Origin: Saturnia japonica
Lineage: Eukaryota > Arthropoda > Insecta > Lepidoptera > Saturniidae
Direction of reading: 5' to 3'
DNA length: 64,000 bases
Assembly: GCA_033032175.1 (NCBI GenBank)
Contig: CM065321.1
Coordinates: forward strand, 17,630,501 to 17,694,500
Shown piece after piece: positions 36,491-46,309 of this stretch (position 1 is the stretch's first letter; each line of letters opens with the position of its first letter). Under the pieces are notes generated by a model. That model was not told the origin of the DNA. It worked only from the letters and a program-made list of their open reading frames with translations, and did not search any database. A program made the position numbers and the translations under genes.

Positions 36491-37944
36491 TATGCTTACA
36501 CGTACGACGTTCGTGGCTTGCTAGCTAATACATTGCTATGTATTACTATACATGTACAGTGATATAGCAATCATGCGGCGGCTGCGCGGCTGCGGCGCTG
36601 TTGTGTCATGTCCGTTGTGCCGTCTACACAAACAAGCACAAGGTCACTCAAAGGGCAATGGCTATGCTTTGAGTTTCTTTGCGTGATCAAATCATAAATG
36701 AAGATATTTACATAAGAACCAAAGTAACTGACATAGCTCTAAGAATTTCAAGACTTAAGTGGCAGCAGAGAGGGGCACATTGCTCGTAGGACGGATGACC
36801 GATGGGGCCGAAGAGTATTCGAGTGGCGGCCACAATTCAAATTCACATTTTAATAAATAATTAATGCCGAAGTTGCCATACTGTAAGTGCTTTATATAAT
36901 AACGGGCTGTTGCTCTGACAGACTATATGAATTAATACTGACTGGGCTGGATGTGTGTGGGCTGGAATAATTTAAATCTAATTCAGCGCTTAATTGGCGC
37001 CCCGGGAGTTTGTAAACAATTTGTTGTTATGAAAATCTTTATGGATTATCATTTTATTATCTACTTAATGTTTCATTGAAAATATTAAAATCAAAGGAAA
37101 CGGCGTTTTTACAATTTTATTTTATGTATTCCTGGTAAAGTTTTGTTTTATTTAATTTAGCCAGAGATTATTTTCACGAGAGAATGAAGATACATTTATG
37201 CCAGTTGTATGCAGAAAAGACCCACCCCAGCTTTGTTATAACCAAATACTCACGAGCACCTCACGAGCTCTCCTTGTCTTATGGAAATTAATAATTGAAT
37301 TTAAAAGGCGATAGAACCTGCTCAAGGTTTGTGTGTCGGATTACCATCGTTAGATGTCTATTTCTACCCCAAAATAGTACTCGTAGTTATTGCTTTTGGC
37401 GTGTGGTTAGAAACTCACCTACATGCATGTTGTAAAAAATCCATGGAAAAAAGCACTGGAAAAATAATATATCATTAGAGAATTTGCTAATCACTAAATG
37501 TAACACTACGGGGAGTGAAGCTGGCTGTGTAGCTGGCAGTGTAGCTGGAAAGGGCTTATTGATAGAATCTCCTTTCCCGCGAGTAATTAAGATGAATAGT
37601 GAGGTGTACCGCGTCCGACGCTACCTGACGCCAGACAAAACAAACGCACGCAGCAATACCCATACCCCTCCCCCCTGTTCACATACGAGAGCTACACAAC
37701 TTCTAGTTTACATTGTCTCTCGATTCCCTGATACTGGAATATTCTATTTCTGTTAATGTTACGATGCGGGAGCCGAGAACGGAAGACTTTATCCTTCATA
37801 GGATAGTCGATCAGATGTGAAATAAACATTGCATTATTTTGGTTTTCTTTCGAGGACCGTCAACAGTAAAGCGTGCAGCAAACATTAAATGCATTGCATC
37901 GTTATTATCACTATAAACTTGATGATGTAACCTTAGACATTTAC

Positions 37945-38400
37945 TTTTTTTCGAACTGACTAACACTGCTAGCCTGTAAGGCCTTTACATCTTTGCCGGA
38001 CTTTATGGCTAGTGCAGAACTGTGAAAAGCAATCAGCTGAAATAGGAACTACTAGCGCTAGAATACCAATGTGGTCGAACCTCGGCTTGGGCTTTTGCCA
38101 TGCATGCAATCTCGCTATCTAGCTGATTTTTCATACGCTCTACCTAACAATACATATATAAGAACATGCGTATTTTATTAAATAATAGTTTTTCTAAATA
38201 CCTACATAAAAATGTTTTTTAGGAACATATTATGTTCCTACTGTATGTGAAGGGGTGAAGTGCACCGTAAATATGTTGAACTAGTAAATGATAGAGGCAC
38301 TATAACCCGCAAACAACGGGCTCAAAGGCTTCATACCGGACGCAGAGGTTCGTGAGAGAAGTTAACAGGCCGTCCGTGGGTCTACGGCAGCGAGAATGTT
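37945..38400 (+). repeat. dispersed repeat family C copy
   Basis: Shares an ordered set of blocks with 51490-51960: 'gaactgactaaca', 'agcct.taaggcctt', 'gtggtcgaacctcggcttgg', 'aacatgcgta', and 'ggctcaaaggcttcatacc' (in the other copy 'accaagggcttcacacc'). Both are old. I cannot classify the family. The duplication copy is at 61875-62345. Confidence 0.6.
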
Positions 38401-38739
38401 GGTTTCGAGTTCGTGGGTGCAAGTACAACGCATTTCATCATCGGTATCAATGACAACTTTTCGTGATCGAATAATTATTTTCGAGTGATTGCTATAATTT
38501 GCTTTTATGTTACGCGATTACCGGTTATTACGATTATTATTCGGGTAAATCATTGTAGAAAGTAATTTCATGAGATTTCGTATTCAATACCGTGTGCAGC
38601 TGTTGTTCTAAATTAATTGATAGAAGCAGTCGTGTTTGTCTGTTCATTCTGCTAGTAATTAGCATAATAGAGAGCGTGTGAGATACACCGGGCACTACCC
38701 CTGCCCGCTCACCCCCGCTCTCACCCCTGTTCCTTCCAG

Positions 38740-38802
38740 GTGCGCCACCTGACCAGCCGGCACGGGAACTACACCGTCGTATCGGTTTTATTACTTTTGT
38801 AG
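38740..38802 (+). other. weak candidate exon after a strong splice-acceptor-like tract
   Basis: A long pyrimidine tract (38694-38737) ends in 'ttccttccag|gtgcgcc'. The GC-rich sequence after it reads VRHLTSRHGNYTVVS before a stop at 38800-38802. A second frame stays open longer, so the phase is uncertain. The same sequence is unchanged in copy 2 (62681-62743), although neighbouring bases differ. I do not recognise the protein. It may be a terminal exon or a chance run. Confidence 0.25.
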
Positions 38803-39505
38803 GTGACTTTTTATTAACACTGAGATTTATATTTGAATCTATTGTACTCGTATCGTGTTTATTACGCACAGGTTCAGTTTAATTCTGCAGGGTAAACTGT
38901 GTGTTATAAATGCTACAAGTTGTGCCCCTACGGTTTCATATATGTAATCGGTAGATGTTTTACTTTTTACCTTATTCGCTTATTATTTTTGTGTAATAAT
39001 ATTCCTTAATGGATTTATTAATTAAACAACATTTGCCTTACCGTGCAGCAAGTAAGTAAAAAGTAAAGGTAGGTTTGACACCGACGACTGTCGATGAAGC
39101 CTGTATCACCGACAGTCACCGTAATTACCATTTTGCCGAGCTAATATAAAAAAGCTAAAAGTTCATCTCAGTATACAGTGGTGGTGGTGGTAGTAACATT
39201 GTGGGAAATCGAAGGACAAAAGAAATCAATATATTTTTAACAGTTTATAATGTAGTCGATTGTTCGAGCAACAACGCCATCGCGTGGCGTAGCGTGACGC
39301 GACGTTCTCTGTGACGTCAGACAACCCTTGAGTTAATTAATTGGCTTCTGAGAAGCGAGCGCTTTGTTCCAAGCGTTTATGATTGCTAATACACTCTTGT
39401 GCTCAGCAAATTGTTTTATCGATTTTACATCAGAGATTTAATCCCCGTAGAAAATATATTATGAAGGGATACTACTCGACCGTTGTTGCAATATATAAAA
39501 TATAC

Positions 39506-42500
39506 TGAATATTCTATATATATAATAATAATAATAATAAAGCTTTCTTTATTCCATACCTAATAGACAAATTTACAAATAAAAATTAGTGTTAGTATTA
39601 TTAGTTATATAAAAACTTTTATTCTTAATGTATAAATTTATTGTTAGTGTGTTAGTGATACGGATCCCTTTTGGGTAAAAGCCTCCTCTAACCCATGCTA
39701 TTTATCTTTATCCTGGGCAATACTCATCCAGTTTGACCCAGCTATTTTGTTCAATAATATCATCAGCCCACTGTTTCCGTGGTCTACCTTTGCTCCTCTT
39801 TCCTGCAGGTCCCGGCCATCTTGTTACTTCTAGCGTCCATCTCTTTTCTTTGTACCTTGAAATGTGTCCTGCCCATTTCCATTTTAGACTTAGAGCATGT
39901 TGAAGAGCATCAGTAAGTTTAGTTCTTTTCCTTATCTCTTCGTTTCTGATTTTATGTATTTTTCTTAATTTTAGTATACTCCTTTCCATGGTATGTTGAC
40001 ATGAAGCAATTTTATTTCATATTTTACTGGTGTATGTCCATGTTTGACTTCCGTATGTTAAACTTGGCAGGATGCAAGTGTCTATTATTATTTTTTTATG
40101 CTTTATGTGGTAGTATCCTTTCAGGAATTCTTTTAGTGTCCAAAATTTCTTCCAAGTGCAGTTAATCCTTCTATCTATTTCGATTTCGTTATTTTTTGAA
40201 TCAAACGACATTTGTTTTCCTAGATAGATATATTCATTTACATATTCAATTTGGTCTCCCGATATGCATATTTCTTTTTTTACATGATTTGTCATTACTT
40301 TAGTTTTGTTTGGATTCATGTGTAAACCTACTTTTTTGCTGTTATTGTCCAGAGTTTGTATCATTTCGTCTAACTCTCTAGCTGATTCCACGAAAATGAC
40401 AATATCGTCAGCAAATCTGAGGTGGCTTATATATTGGTCTTGTATCTTGAGGCCCTTGCTTTTCCAGTCGATTTCTCTAAATATTCCCTCCAACACAGCT
40501 ATAAACACCTTGTCTGACTCCCTTTCCTATTTTTATCTCCTTTCCTTTGTTTTCCAGTTTAATTCTGCTTTTACTCTGTGAGTAGATATTTTTTATGATA
40601 TTTATGTATGTTCTGTTTATTCCACAAGAAATTAGTAGTGTCCAGATTGAGCTGTGCTTAATACTGTCGAATGCCTTCGAATAATCTATGAGGGCTACAT
40701 AAAGAGGACGATTATATTGTTTATGTTTTTCTAGAATTTGGTGTAATGTATGAATATGATCAATAGTGGAGAATCCAGACCTGAAAGCTGCCTGTTCTAT
40801 TGGCTGATTGCTATCAATTTTTGATGTCATTCTACTCAATAATATAGAGGTAAATAATTTGTAAATGCACGGCAGTAAGCTTATTGGCCTGTAGTTTCCA
40901 ATATCTGCTGGATTTCCTTTCTTGTAGAGAAGTATTATGTCTGACTTGCACCATTGTTTGGGAGCTTTTCCAGTTTCAAGGACCCTGTTGAACATTTGGG
41001 CTATGCATGGAATTAAGATAGGGGCTCCTATTTGGATTATTTCGTTACTTATGTTGTCTGGACCAGGACATTTTTCAGGTTTTAATTTTTTTACATGTTT
41101 TAATAGTTCGTCATAATGTATAGGTTCTATTGTGTCTGATTATGTGTTTTCAAAGATTTCAAAGTCTGGAGGTTCTTCGTCATGTGAGTCTTCTGGTGAC
41201 TTTATGTACAGTTCCTTGTAAAATTTTGTCGCATGTTCTATAATGTCTTGCCTTGTTTTAGTATCTTCATTACCTTTTTTAAGTTTCTGAATCCAGTCTT
41301 TATGTGTGTTTAGTTCTTTGCTTGCCTTTTTGGAGCTTCTGTATTTATTTAAGTTCTTCTCTATGACTCTATTCCTGTAGATATTGTAATCATTTTTTAT
41401 GGCCTTGTTAGTTGTTTTGAATAGGTTTTTTAACTCTTTTTTCATGTCTATAGTTTTGTTTTTAGCTGCGATCAATTCTGTGCGTTTGCTTATTAATTTT
41501 TAGTTTCTTCACTTAGGATTCTTGAATTAATCTTTATTTCTTGTTTTTGTTTTTTTTATGTAGACTTTTTGTAATAATGTTTTCTAATTTATCGTAATAG
41601 TCTTCTATATTAGTAATTTGTTGTGGTAGCTGTTTATTTATGTTTTCCTCTAAGTTTTTTATATATATTGAATTTTCGCTGTCTGTTTTTAATGATTTAG
41701 GTAGGGATTTAAATGTAGATCTGCTCAGTTTAGGAGACTGTATTTTAACTGTTGATCTTAATAGTCTATGGTCTGATGAAAATTGCACATTATTTAATAT
41801 TTCTATGTTTGTTACTTTTTTTGGTTAAATAAAATCAATCTCATTTTTTGTTTTATGATCTGGAGATATCCATGTCCATCTACGACTTAATTTCTTTTTA
41901 AAGTAAGTGTTCATTATGGACAATTTATGTTCGTAGGCATATTGAATAAGCTTTACGCCTCTTTCATTTCGTTTTCCATACCCATAATTTCCCATTACTA
42001 AGTTTTCTTGGTTGTCCAATCTAAGCGTTGAAATCTCCTGAAACTATAACTGTTTTATCTTAAGTTTCATGAGCAGTTCTCAAATCCCCGTAGAATTTAT
42101 TAATTTCGTCATCATTAGCTTTTTCTGTGGGGGCATAAACTTGAATTATTGATATTGTGCCGCACTCAAATTTCAGTTTTAGCACAGCTACTCGTTCTGA
42201 TATTCCAATATAGTTAACAATATTTTGTTTATACGTTTTCTTTATAAGAAATCCCACTCCGTGTAGACCTTTTGTTTCCCCTGTGTAACATAGTATACGA
42301 CCTTGGAGCTCTTCGATTTTGCAACCTAGTTTTCTTACTTCGCTAAGTCCTAATATATCAAAATCAATTTTTTCAAGGGCATAAGTTAATTCTAATAATC
42401 GTTCTGTCGATGATAGTGATCTTACATTATAGGTACATATTTTTAACTGTTGATTTATTTTTATTGATGGGTGAGGGTAGTGGTCGTAATCCCCATGGTG

Positions 42501-43650
42501 ACCAATCAGATTGGGGAATGTATTAAGTTTATTTATTTGACTTAAAGATAGTGTTGTGTTATGGTTCCAGTGGCTGATGTATTTATCCTATGGTTTGGTA
42601 GATGAGGCTAAATTAGTTAGTCCTTTCATTATATCAAATGCATTGATTTTATTCTCCATACGTACTGGCTGTTTGTCTGGTTGTGTTGGAGTGTTCGGAG
42701 ACTTTGACAATTCTCTTTTCTTAAAGTATCTTTTATTTTGGTTTTCCTTTATAATCAGTTTATCATATTTAATAATTGCATAGTCTCCTTTTTGTCTTTC
42801 TACTTTTAGTTTATGTTGTAGGTCTCTCCTCTTCTCTAAGATTTCTTTAGGGTAGTCCTCCGAAACCTAAATGTCTTTGAGTTTCTTTTTCTCTTTCATT
42901 ATCATAGATTTTTTCCAGCCGTTGACAAAGGCGATAAGTATGGGTCTGTTAGTTTCACCTTTTTTCCCAATCCGATGGATTATATTTATATCTGTATTTT
43001 CTATATTGATTTTTATGTCTGTTTTTAATTTTTGTTTCACTGTTTCTATGAGTTCTTCGATACATTTTTCGTTTTCTCCCAGACCATGTATAACGATGTT
43101 GTTCAATCTTTTGGTTTTTTCTATGTTTAATATTTTTTCTTTTAATGTTTGGTTTTCTTGCTTCAATTCTACTAATTCTTGTCTAATAGGGATCAACTTT
43201 TCATCCATATTTGCAATAAGTTCTTTAGTTTGGTTTTGCATTTCAAATTTTATTTTGTCAAACAGCAGCCCTATTTGGCAGTCCATTTTAATACGACTTG
43301 ATTTGCAATACGTGAAACGGAACGTAATTTCTTAAATGAACGCAGACGAAACGTCTTCAGGTTGGTACTATGACGTTTATGGTCTATGACTTTATTTGTC
43401 AATGTCACTCACTTTCATTTGTACCTGACAGCTGTTGTAGATAGATAACCTCCAAATATGAAACTTACATGAAATATTTTGTCGTGATTTCATAAATTAA
43501 TCCTTTTTTCGGGTTGTATTCATGATATTTGTGCACTGTATATGTTCACTTTTGCGATATGATGGTCTGTTTTAAAGTTTGTACTGATATTTCAACCAAA
43601 TTAAGTGAAAAACTGGAGCGTAACAACAACACGTCTAACCGTTATGACAT
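39506..43650 (-). mobile_element. RTE-clade non-LTR retrotransposon (LINE), inactivated
   Basis: About 4.1 kb on the minus strand, with its 5' end near 43650 and its 3' end, a TTA-type microsatellite tail, near 39506-39540. It encodes a coiled-coil N-terminal region, an APE-type endonuclease and a reverse transcriptase, in the layout of lepidopteran RTE elements annotated as endonuclease-reverse transcriptase. The boundaries come from comparison with copy 2 of the duplication, which lacks the insertion: the two copies part at 39505/63443 and rejoin near 43651/63481. The frame is broken at several points. The AT-rich target prevents a clean reading of the target duplication. Confidence 0.85.
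39705..43286 (-). pseudogene. RTE endonuclease-reverse transcriptase ORF, broken
   Basis: Start ATG at 43284-43286 (MDCQIGLLFDKIKFEMQNQT). The N-terminal part (43286-42870) is rich in Glu/Lys/Leu, probably a coiled coil, followed by RLNNIVIHGLGENE. A TAG at 42867-42869 stops it. The endonuclease follows: GTYNVRSL and ILGLSEVRKLGC, then SIIQVYAPTEKAND, then SGDFNA with a stop directly after it (42021-42023), then SRRWTWISPD and FSSDHRLLRS. Reverse transcriptase: IGNYRPISLLPC, EQAAFRSGFSTIDHIHTL, VALIDYSKAFDS and RFADDIVIF. Just after GVRQG (near 40510) about 20 bp are missing where RTE has the DP-SPKLF segment, which removes conserved residues and shifts the frame. The tail has WAGHISRYKEKRW and GRPRKQWADDI. 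Confidence 0.85.
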
Positions 43651-44024
43651 TATATATAATATCTATCTTCTTTAACAAAACAAAATTATTTTTATAACTG
43701 TTGCGTTATGTTGTAACGTTGTTATGTTATGTTTTATAATTGTTGTATTACTGCCTCGTTAGCCTAGTGGTCGTAAGCGCGATTGCTATGAGTGAGGTCC
43801 TGAGTTCGAATCCTCCAGGTCGAGCAAAGTATTTATTGGGTTTTTCTAAAATTCTCAGTAGCAGCTCGGAATTTCGTTTCGTGTCCGATTAATGGCAACA
43901 GGCTCATCCCCTATTACATGGGACCTAAAAACATACTCGGCGAACTATGCTTGTACATTAGTACACCTCCGCCAACCCTTCGGAGAATACGGGCGTTATG
44001 GTATGTTATGTTATGTAAAAATTT
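43651..44024 (+). repeat. duplicated segment copy 1, part beyond the LINE
   Basis: Matches 63481-63854: a 95-bp leader ('ctttaacaaaacaaaattat', 'ttgcgttatgttgtaacgtt') followed by a SINE. About ten differences in 374 bp. Both matches end at the same 'aaaaattt', after which the two loci share nothing I can see. Confidence 0.85.
43751..44016 (+). repeat. tRNA-derived SINE
   Basis: The head has an A-box-like 'tagcctagtgg' (43760-43770) and B-box-like 'gagttcgaatcc' (43802-43813), the two internal RNA polymerase III promoter elements. The unique body ends 'cttcggagaatacgggcgtt' followed by 'atggtatgttatgttatgt', a tail common in lepidopteran SINEs. It needs a LINE partner to move. The leader just upstream also contains 'gttatgttatgtt', matching its own tail. 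Confidence 0.9.
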
Positions 44025-44245
44025 AGTTTATTTTGATAATATTTTTATTTGAACTGACTACTTTCGCACATTTTGTTTTGAATGTTTCAACCAGCATTTA
44101 TTACGTTATGTAATTTGTTTTCAAAATAATACTAAAATATAAATAATGTTCCAAAATAACTACTGGACAATATTAATAACATATTATTATACTTTATTTC
44201 CCTGGTCACAAATGGCTTTTGTCGTCTAATAGGGTACGTAAATAT
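44025..44245. other. short spacer
   Basis: AT-rich, no feature seen. Confidence 0.5.
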
Positions 44246-45510
44246 TAGGTCGGGGAAAAAGTGTGTTCGCATAACGTAGGTATAAACTTGATATAAAATT
44301 TCTTTGGCTGTACTATTTGTATCTGGCTGATTATGATAATATTAAAAAGGTTACATTAAAAATAATAAAAAATAAAAAATGTTGTTTCCCACTATTTTTC
44401 ATTTGTTTTTATTTATGTAAAAATGAGTAAATCTAATTAAGAAATTAAAAAATTAATCTATTAAAAAATATTATTGCAAAAAAGGCAAAAATGCAACTCA
44501 AGCAGCGAAAAATTTTTTGATGTTTATGGACCTAATGCAGTATCAGTAAGAGTAGCAAAAAGTTGGTTCAAAAGTTTTCAGTCCAGAAATTTTGATGTTA
44601 TAGATGCACTTCGCTCTGGTCGCCCTGTTACGAATAAAATGGACGCCTTTTTTTAAAAAGTGGAGCAAGATCGGCATATCATTAGTTACGATGTAGCTGA
44701 AGAACTGGAAGTTGACCACGAAATAGGTTTAACCCATTTGAAGAAAGCTGGCTATACCAAAAAGCTCGATATCTGGGTGCCTCACGAGCTCATTGAAGAA
44801 ACCTAATGAACCGTGTACTCATTTGCGATTCATTATTGAGACGTAATGAAACCGAACTGTTTTTGAAGAAATTGATAACTGGTGATGAAAAGTGGATCAC
44901 GTACGACAAGAACGTGCGAAAAAGGTCGTGGTCTAAGGTTAGCCAGGCTTTACAGACTGTGGCTAAACTTGGGCTAACTCGAAATAAGGTTATGCTGTGT
45001 GTATGGTGGGACTGGAAGGGCATTGTTCATTTATGAGCAAAAGCAGTAAAAACTGCCCGGCCAAACCATCGATTCGGATCTCTACGACCAACAACTGATG
45101 AGATTAAACGAAGCAGTTGAGAGATAGCGGCTAGAATTGATCAACAGGAAGGGTGTGGTCTTTCATCTTGATAACGCTAGACCACACACATGTTTAGCCA
45201 CTCGGCAAAAATTAAGAGAGTTTGGCTGGGAGGTGTTAGTGCATCCACCATATAGCCCTGACCTTGCACCTTCAGATTTTCACTTGCTTCGGTCTCTTCA
45301 GAATTCTTTAGGTTCTGTAAGGTTAACATCAATAGAGGACTGCCAAAAAACTATTTGTCGCGTTTTTTTTAATTAGAAGTCCCAAAGTTTCTACAGCAAC
45401 GGGATCATGTCTCTACCTATAAAATGGCAGAAAGTCATCGAACAAAACAGCACATATATACTGTAAATAAATAAACTTTTAAAATGCCAAGAAACTTTTT
45501 CCCCGACCTA
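44246..45510 (+). mobile_element. mariner transposon, degenerate inside, ends intact
   Basis: 1265 bp with inverted ends 44246-44272 and 45484-45510. The outer 17 bases 'taggtcggggaaaaagt' match perfectly and the next 10 match at seven positions. TA flanks are compatible with mariner target choice. The interior holds a broken transposase read on the plus strand. The size is normal for a complete mariner. Confidence 0.92.
44423..45430 (+). pseudogene. mariner transposase (DD34D), broken
   Basis: Begins near the ATG at 44423, then two early stops (44438 and about 44460). Recognisable pieces: the helix-turn-helix region (VAKSWFKSFQSRNF, RSGRPVTNK), a stop at 44654-44656, then the linker with WVPHEL. 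The catalytic region has TGDEKWITYDKNVRKRSW, CVWWDWKGIVH, a stop at 45036, then GVVFHLDNARPH and HPPYSPDLAPSDFH. The three catalytic acids (D of GDEKW, D of LDNARPH, D of APSD) are all still present. The end reads KWQKVIEQN-like sequence just before the right inverted end. Several stops and shifts make it inactive. Confidence 0.9.
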
Positions 45511-45913
45511 TTATTAACTTACAGTAAAACCTATGAGTGGTTCGAGTCCGGGAGCGTCAACGCCAAGCTATTAATCCAGTGTTGGCGCTACTGTACACAT
45601 TTTCCTTATTTTTCATACTTTTATTTCACCTGAATAAGATCGACAAAACTTATTTTTTCCTTCCACTCTCCTCTAACAACTGTATTCAACAAGTTCTCAT
45701 TTAAATAATTAAAAGCAGCGCTAATGAGTGCACGTAACTACAAAAGGAAGCGACTATAAAATATGCAATACAGAGACAGAGACAAACATCTTAGCATTCC
45801 ATGGATTCACCGTGCGGGTGCCGGGTCCATCGTGTGGCAGACAGAGGGAACACGAGCAATACCTGGGACTTGCGACCCAGGTGTAGGTTTAAGGGGCCCC
45901 CTTCTGATGCACA
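45511..45913. other. spacer
   Basis: AT-rich to mixed sequence, nothing recognised. The right part may be the 3' remnant of the element whose coding fragment follows on the minus strand. Confidence 0.45.
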
Positions 45914-46309
45914 TCAGCGCTCACCTTGACTGCCCGCGATGCCCTCCCTGCCAAACCAAATTTGATAAAAGCCTGTTAATACTGCTTTAGTTACCCGTTC
46001 TAAAATAGAACTTACTGCAGTTCTCGACAGGACGAGGTCTGTTAACAAGTTATAGAGAGATTTCGCTGGAATACCTCTCGCTCCACTTCCACCGCATATA
46101 AGTTAACCGCATAGCCGTTCTTGGTTAACTCGTTACATAGATAATAATATTTATTCATTTTTATTGCGTGGTCTTTAGGTATATTAGTTTTCCACGGTAC
46201 AGTAAGCTCTACAAGTACTATACGCTTGATTTCTCGAGAATAAAGAAATATGTCAGGTCTGGATGAAGAAATAACCACATCCTCCAGGATTTTGTAATGT
46301 TTTTCATAT
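45914..46309 (-). pseudogene. retroelement C-terminal domain fragment with a PD-(D/E)xK-like motif
   Basis: On the minus strand the frame reads YEKHYKILEDVVISSSRPDI, then VLVELTVPWKTNIPKDH. After a one-base loss near 46083 it continues in another frame with GARGIPAKSLYNLLTDLVLS, ending near 45914. This wording is common in uncharacterised invertebrate retroelement proteins downstream of a reverse transcriptase. 'RPDI...VELT' has the spacing of a PD-(D/E)xK nuclease core, though the lysine position holds Thr. The N-terminal part of the parent protein is missing. Family assignment is from memory of the motif, and the nuclease idea is inference. Confidence 0.55.

Larger units (their letters stand above)
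36110..36605 (-). mobile_element. PIF/Harbinger-derived element with long inverted ends
   Basis: The left end (GCC-rich array, then 'catgattgctatatcac' from about 36178) is an imperfect inverted copy of the right end ('gtgatatagcaatcatg' at 36560-36576, then GCGGCGG-type sequence). Similarity continues inward for roughly 100-150 bp, so much of the element could fold on itself. The interior keeps a minus-strand fragment of a Harbinger-type transposase N-terminus. It appears to be a deletion derivative that still holds the start of the transposase. The outer limits are blurred by the GC triplet arrays, so the target site duplication could not be read. The copy at about 60043-60525 has fewer triplet units. 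Confidence 0.65.
31515..39505 (+). repeat. 8-kb duplicated segment, copy 1
   Basis: Matches 55437-63443 in direct orientation, starting offset 23922. In the first kilobase I count about five differences. Around 38050-38400 and 38950-39230 differences and short indels are denser, at a few per cent. The Harbinger-like and Helitron-like elements, dispersed repeats and candidate exon inside are shared by both copies. The 3' end is cut by the RTE LINE, after which the match resumes at 43651. Apart from the elements listed separately, it is AT-rich non-coding DNA. Confidence 0.97.

Noticed and set aside
43751..43825. A possible stand-alone tRNA gene
   Set aside because: A-box and B-box are present, but the sequence continues into a SINE body with a TATGT tail and there is no acceptor-stem pairing that I could see.
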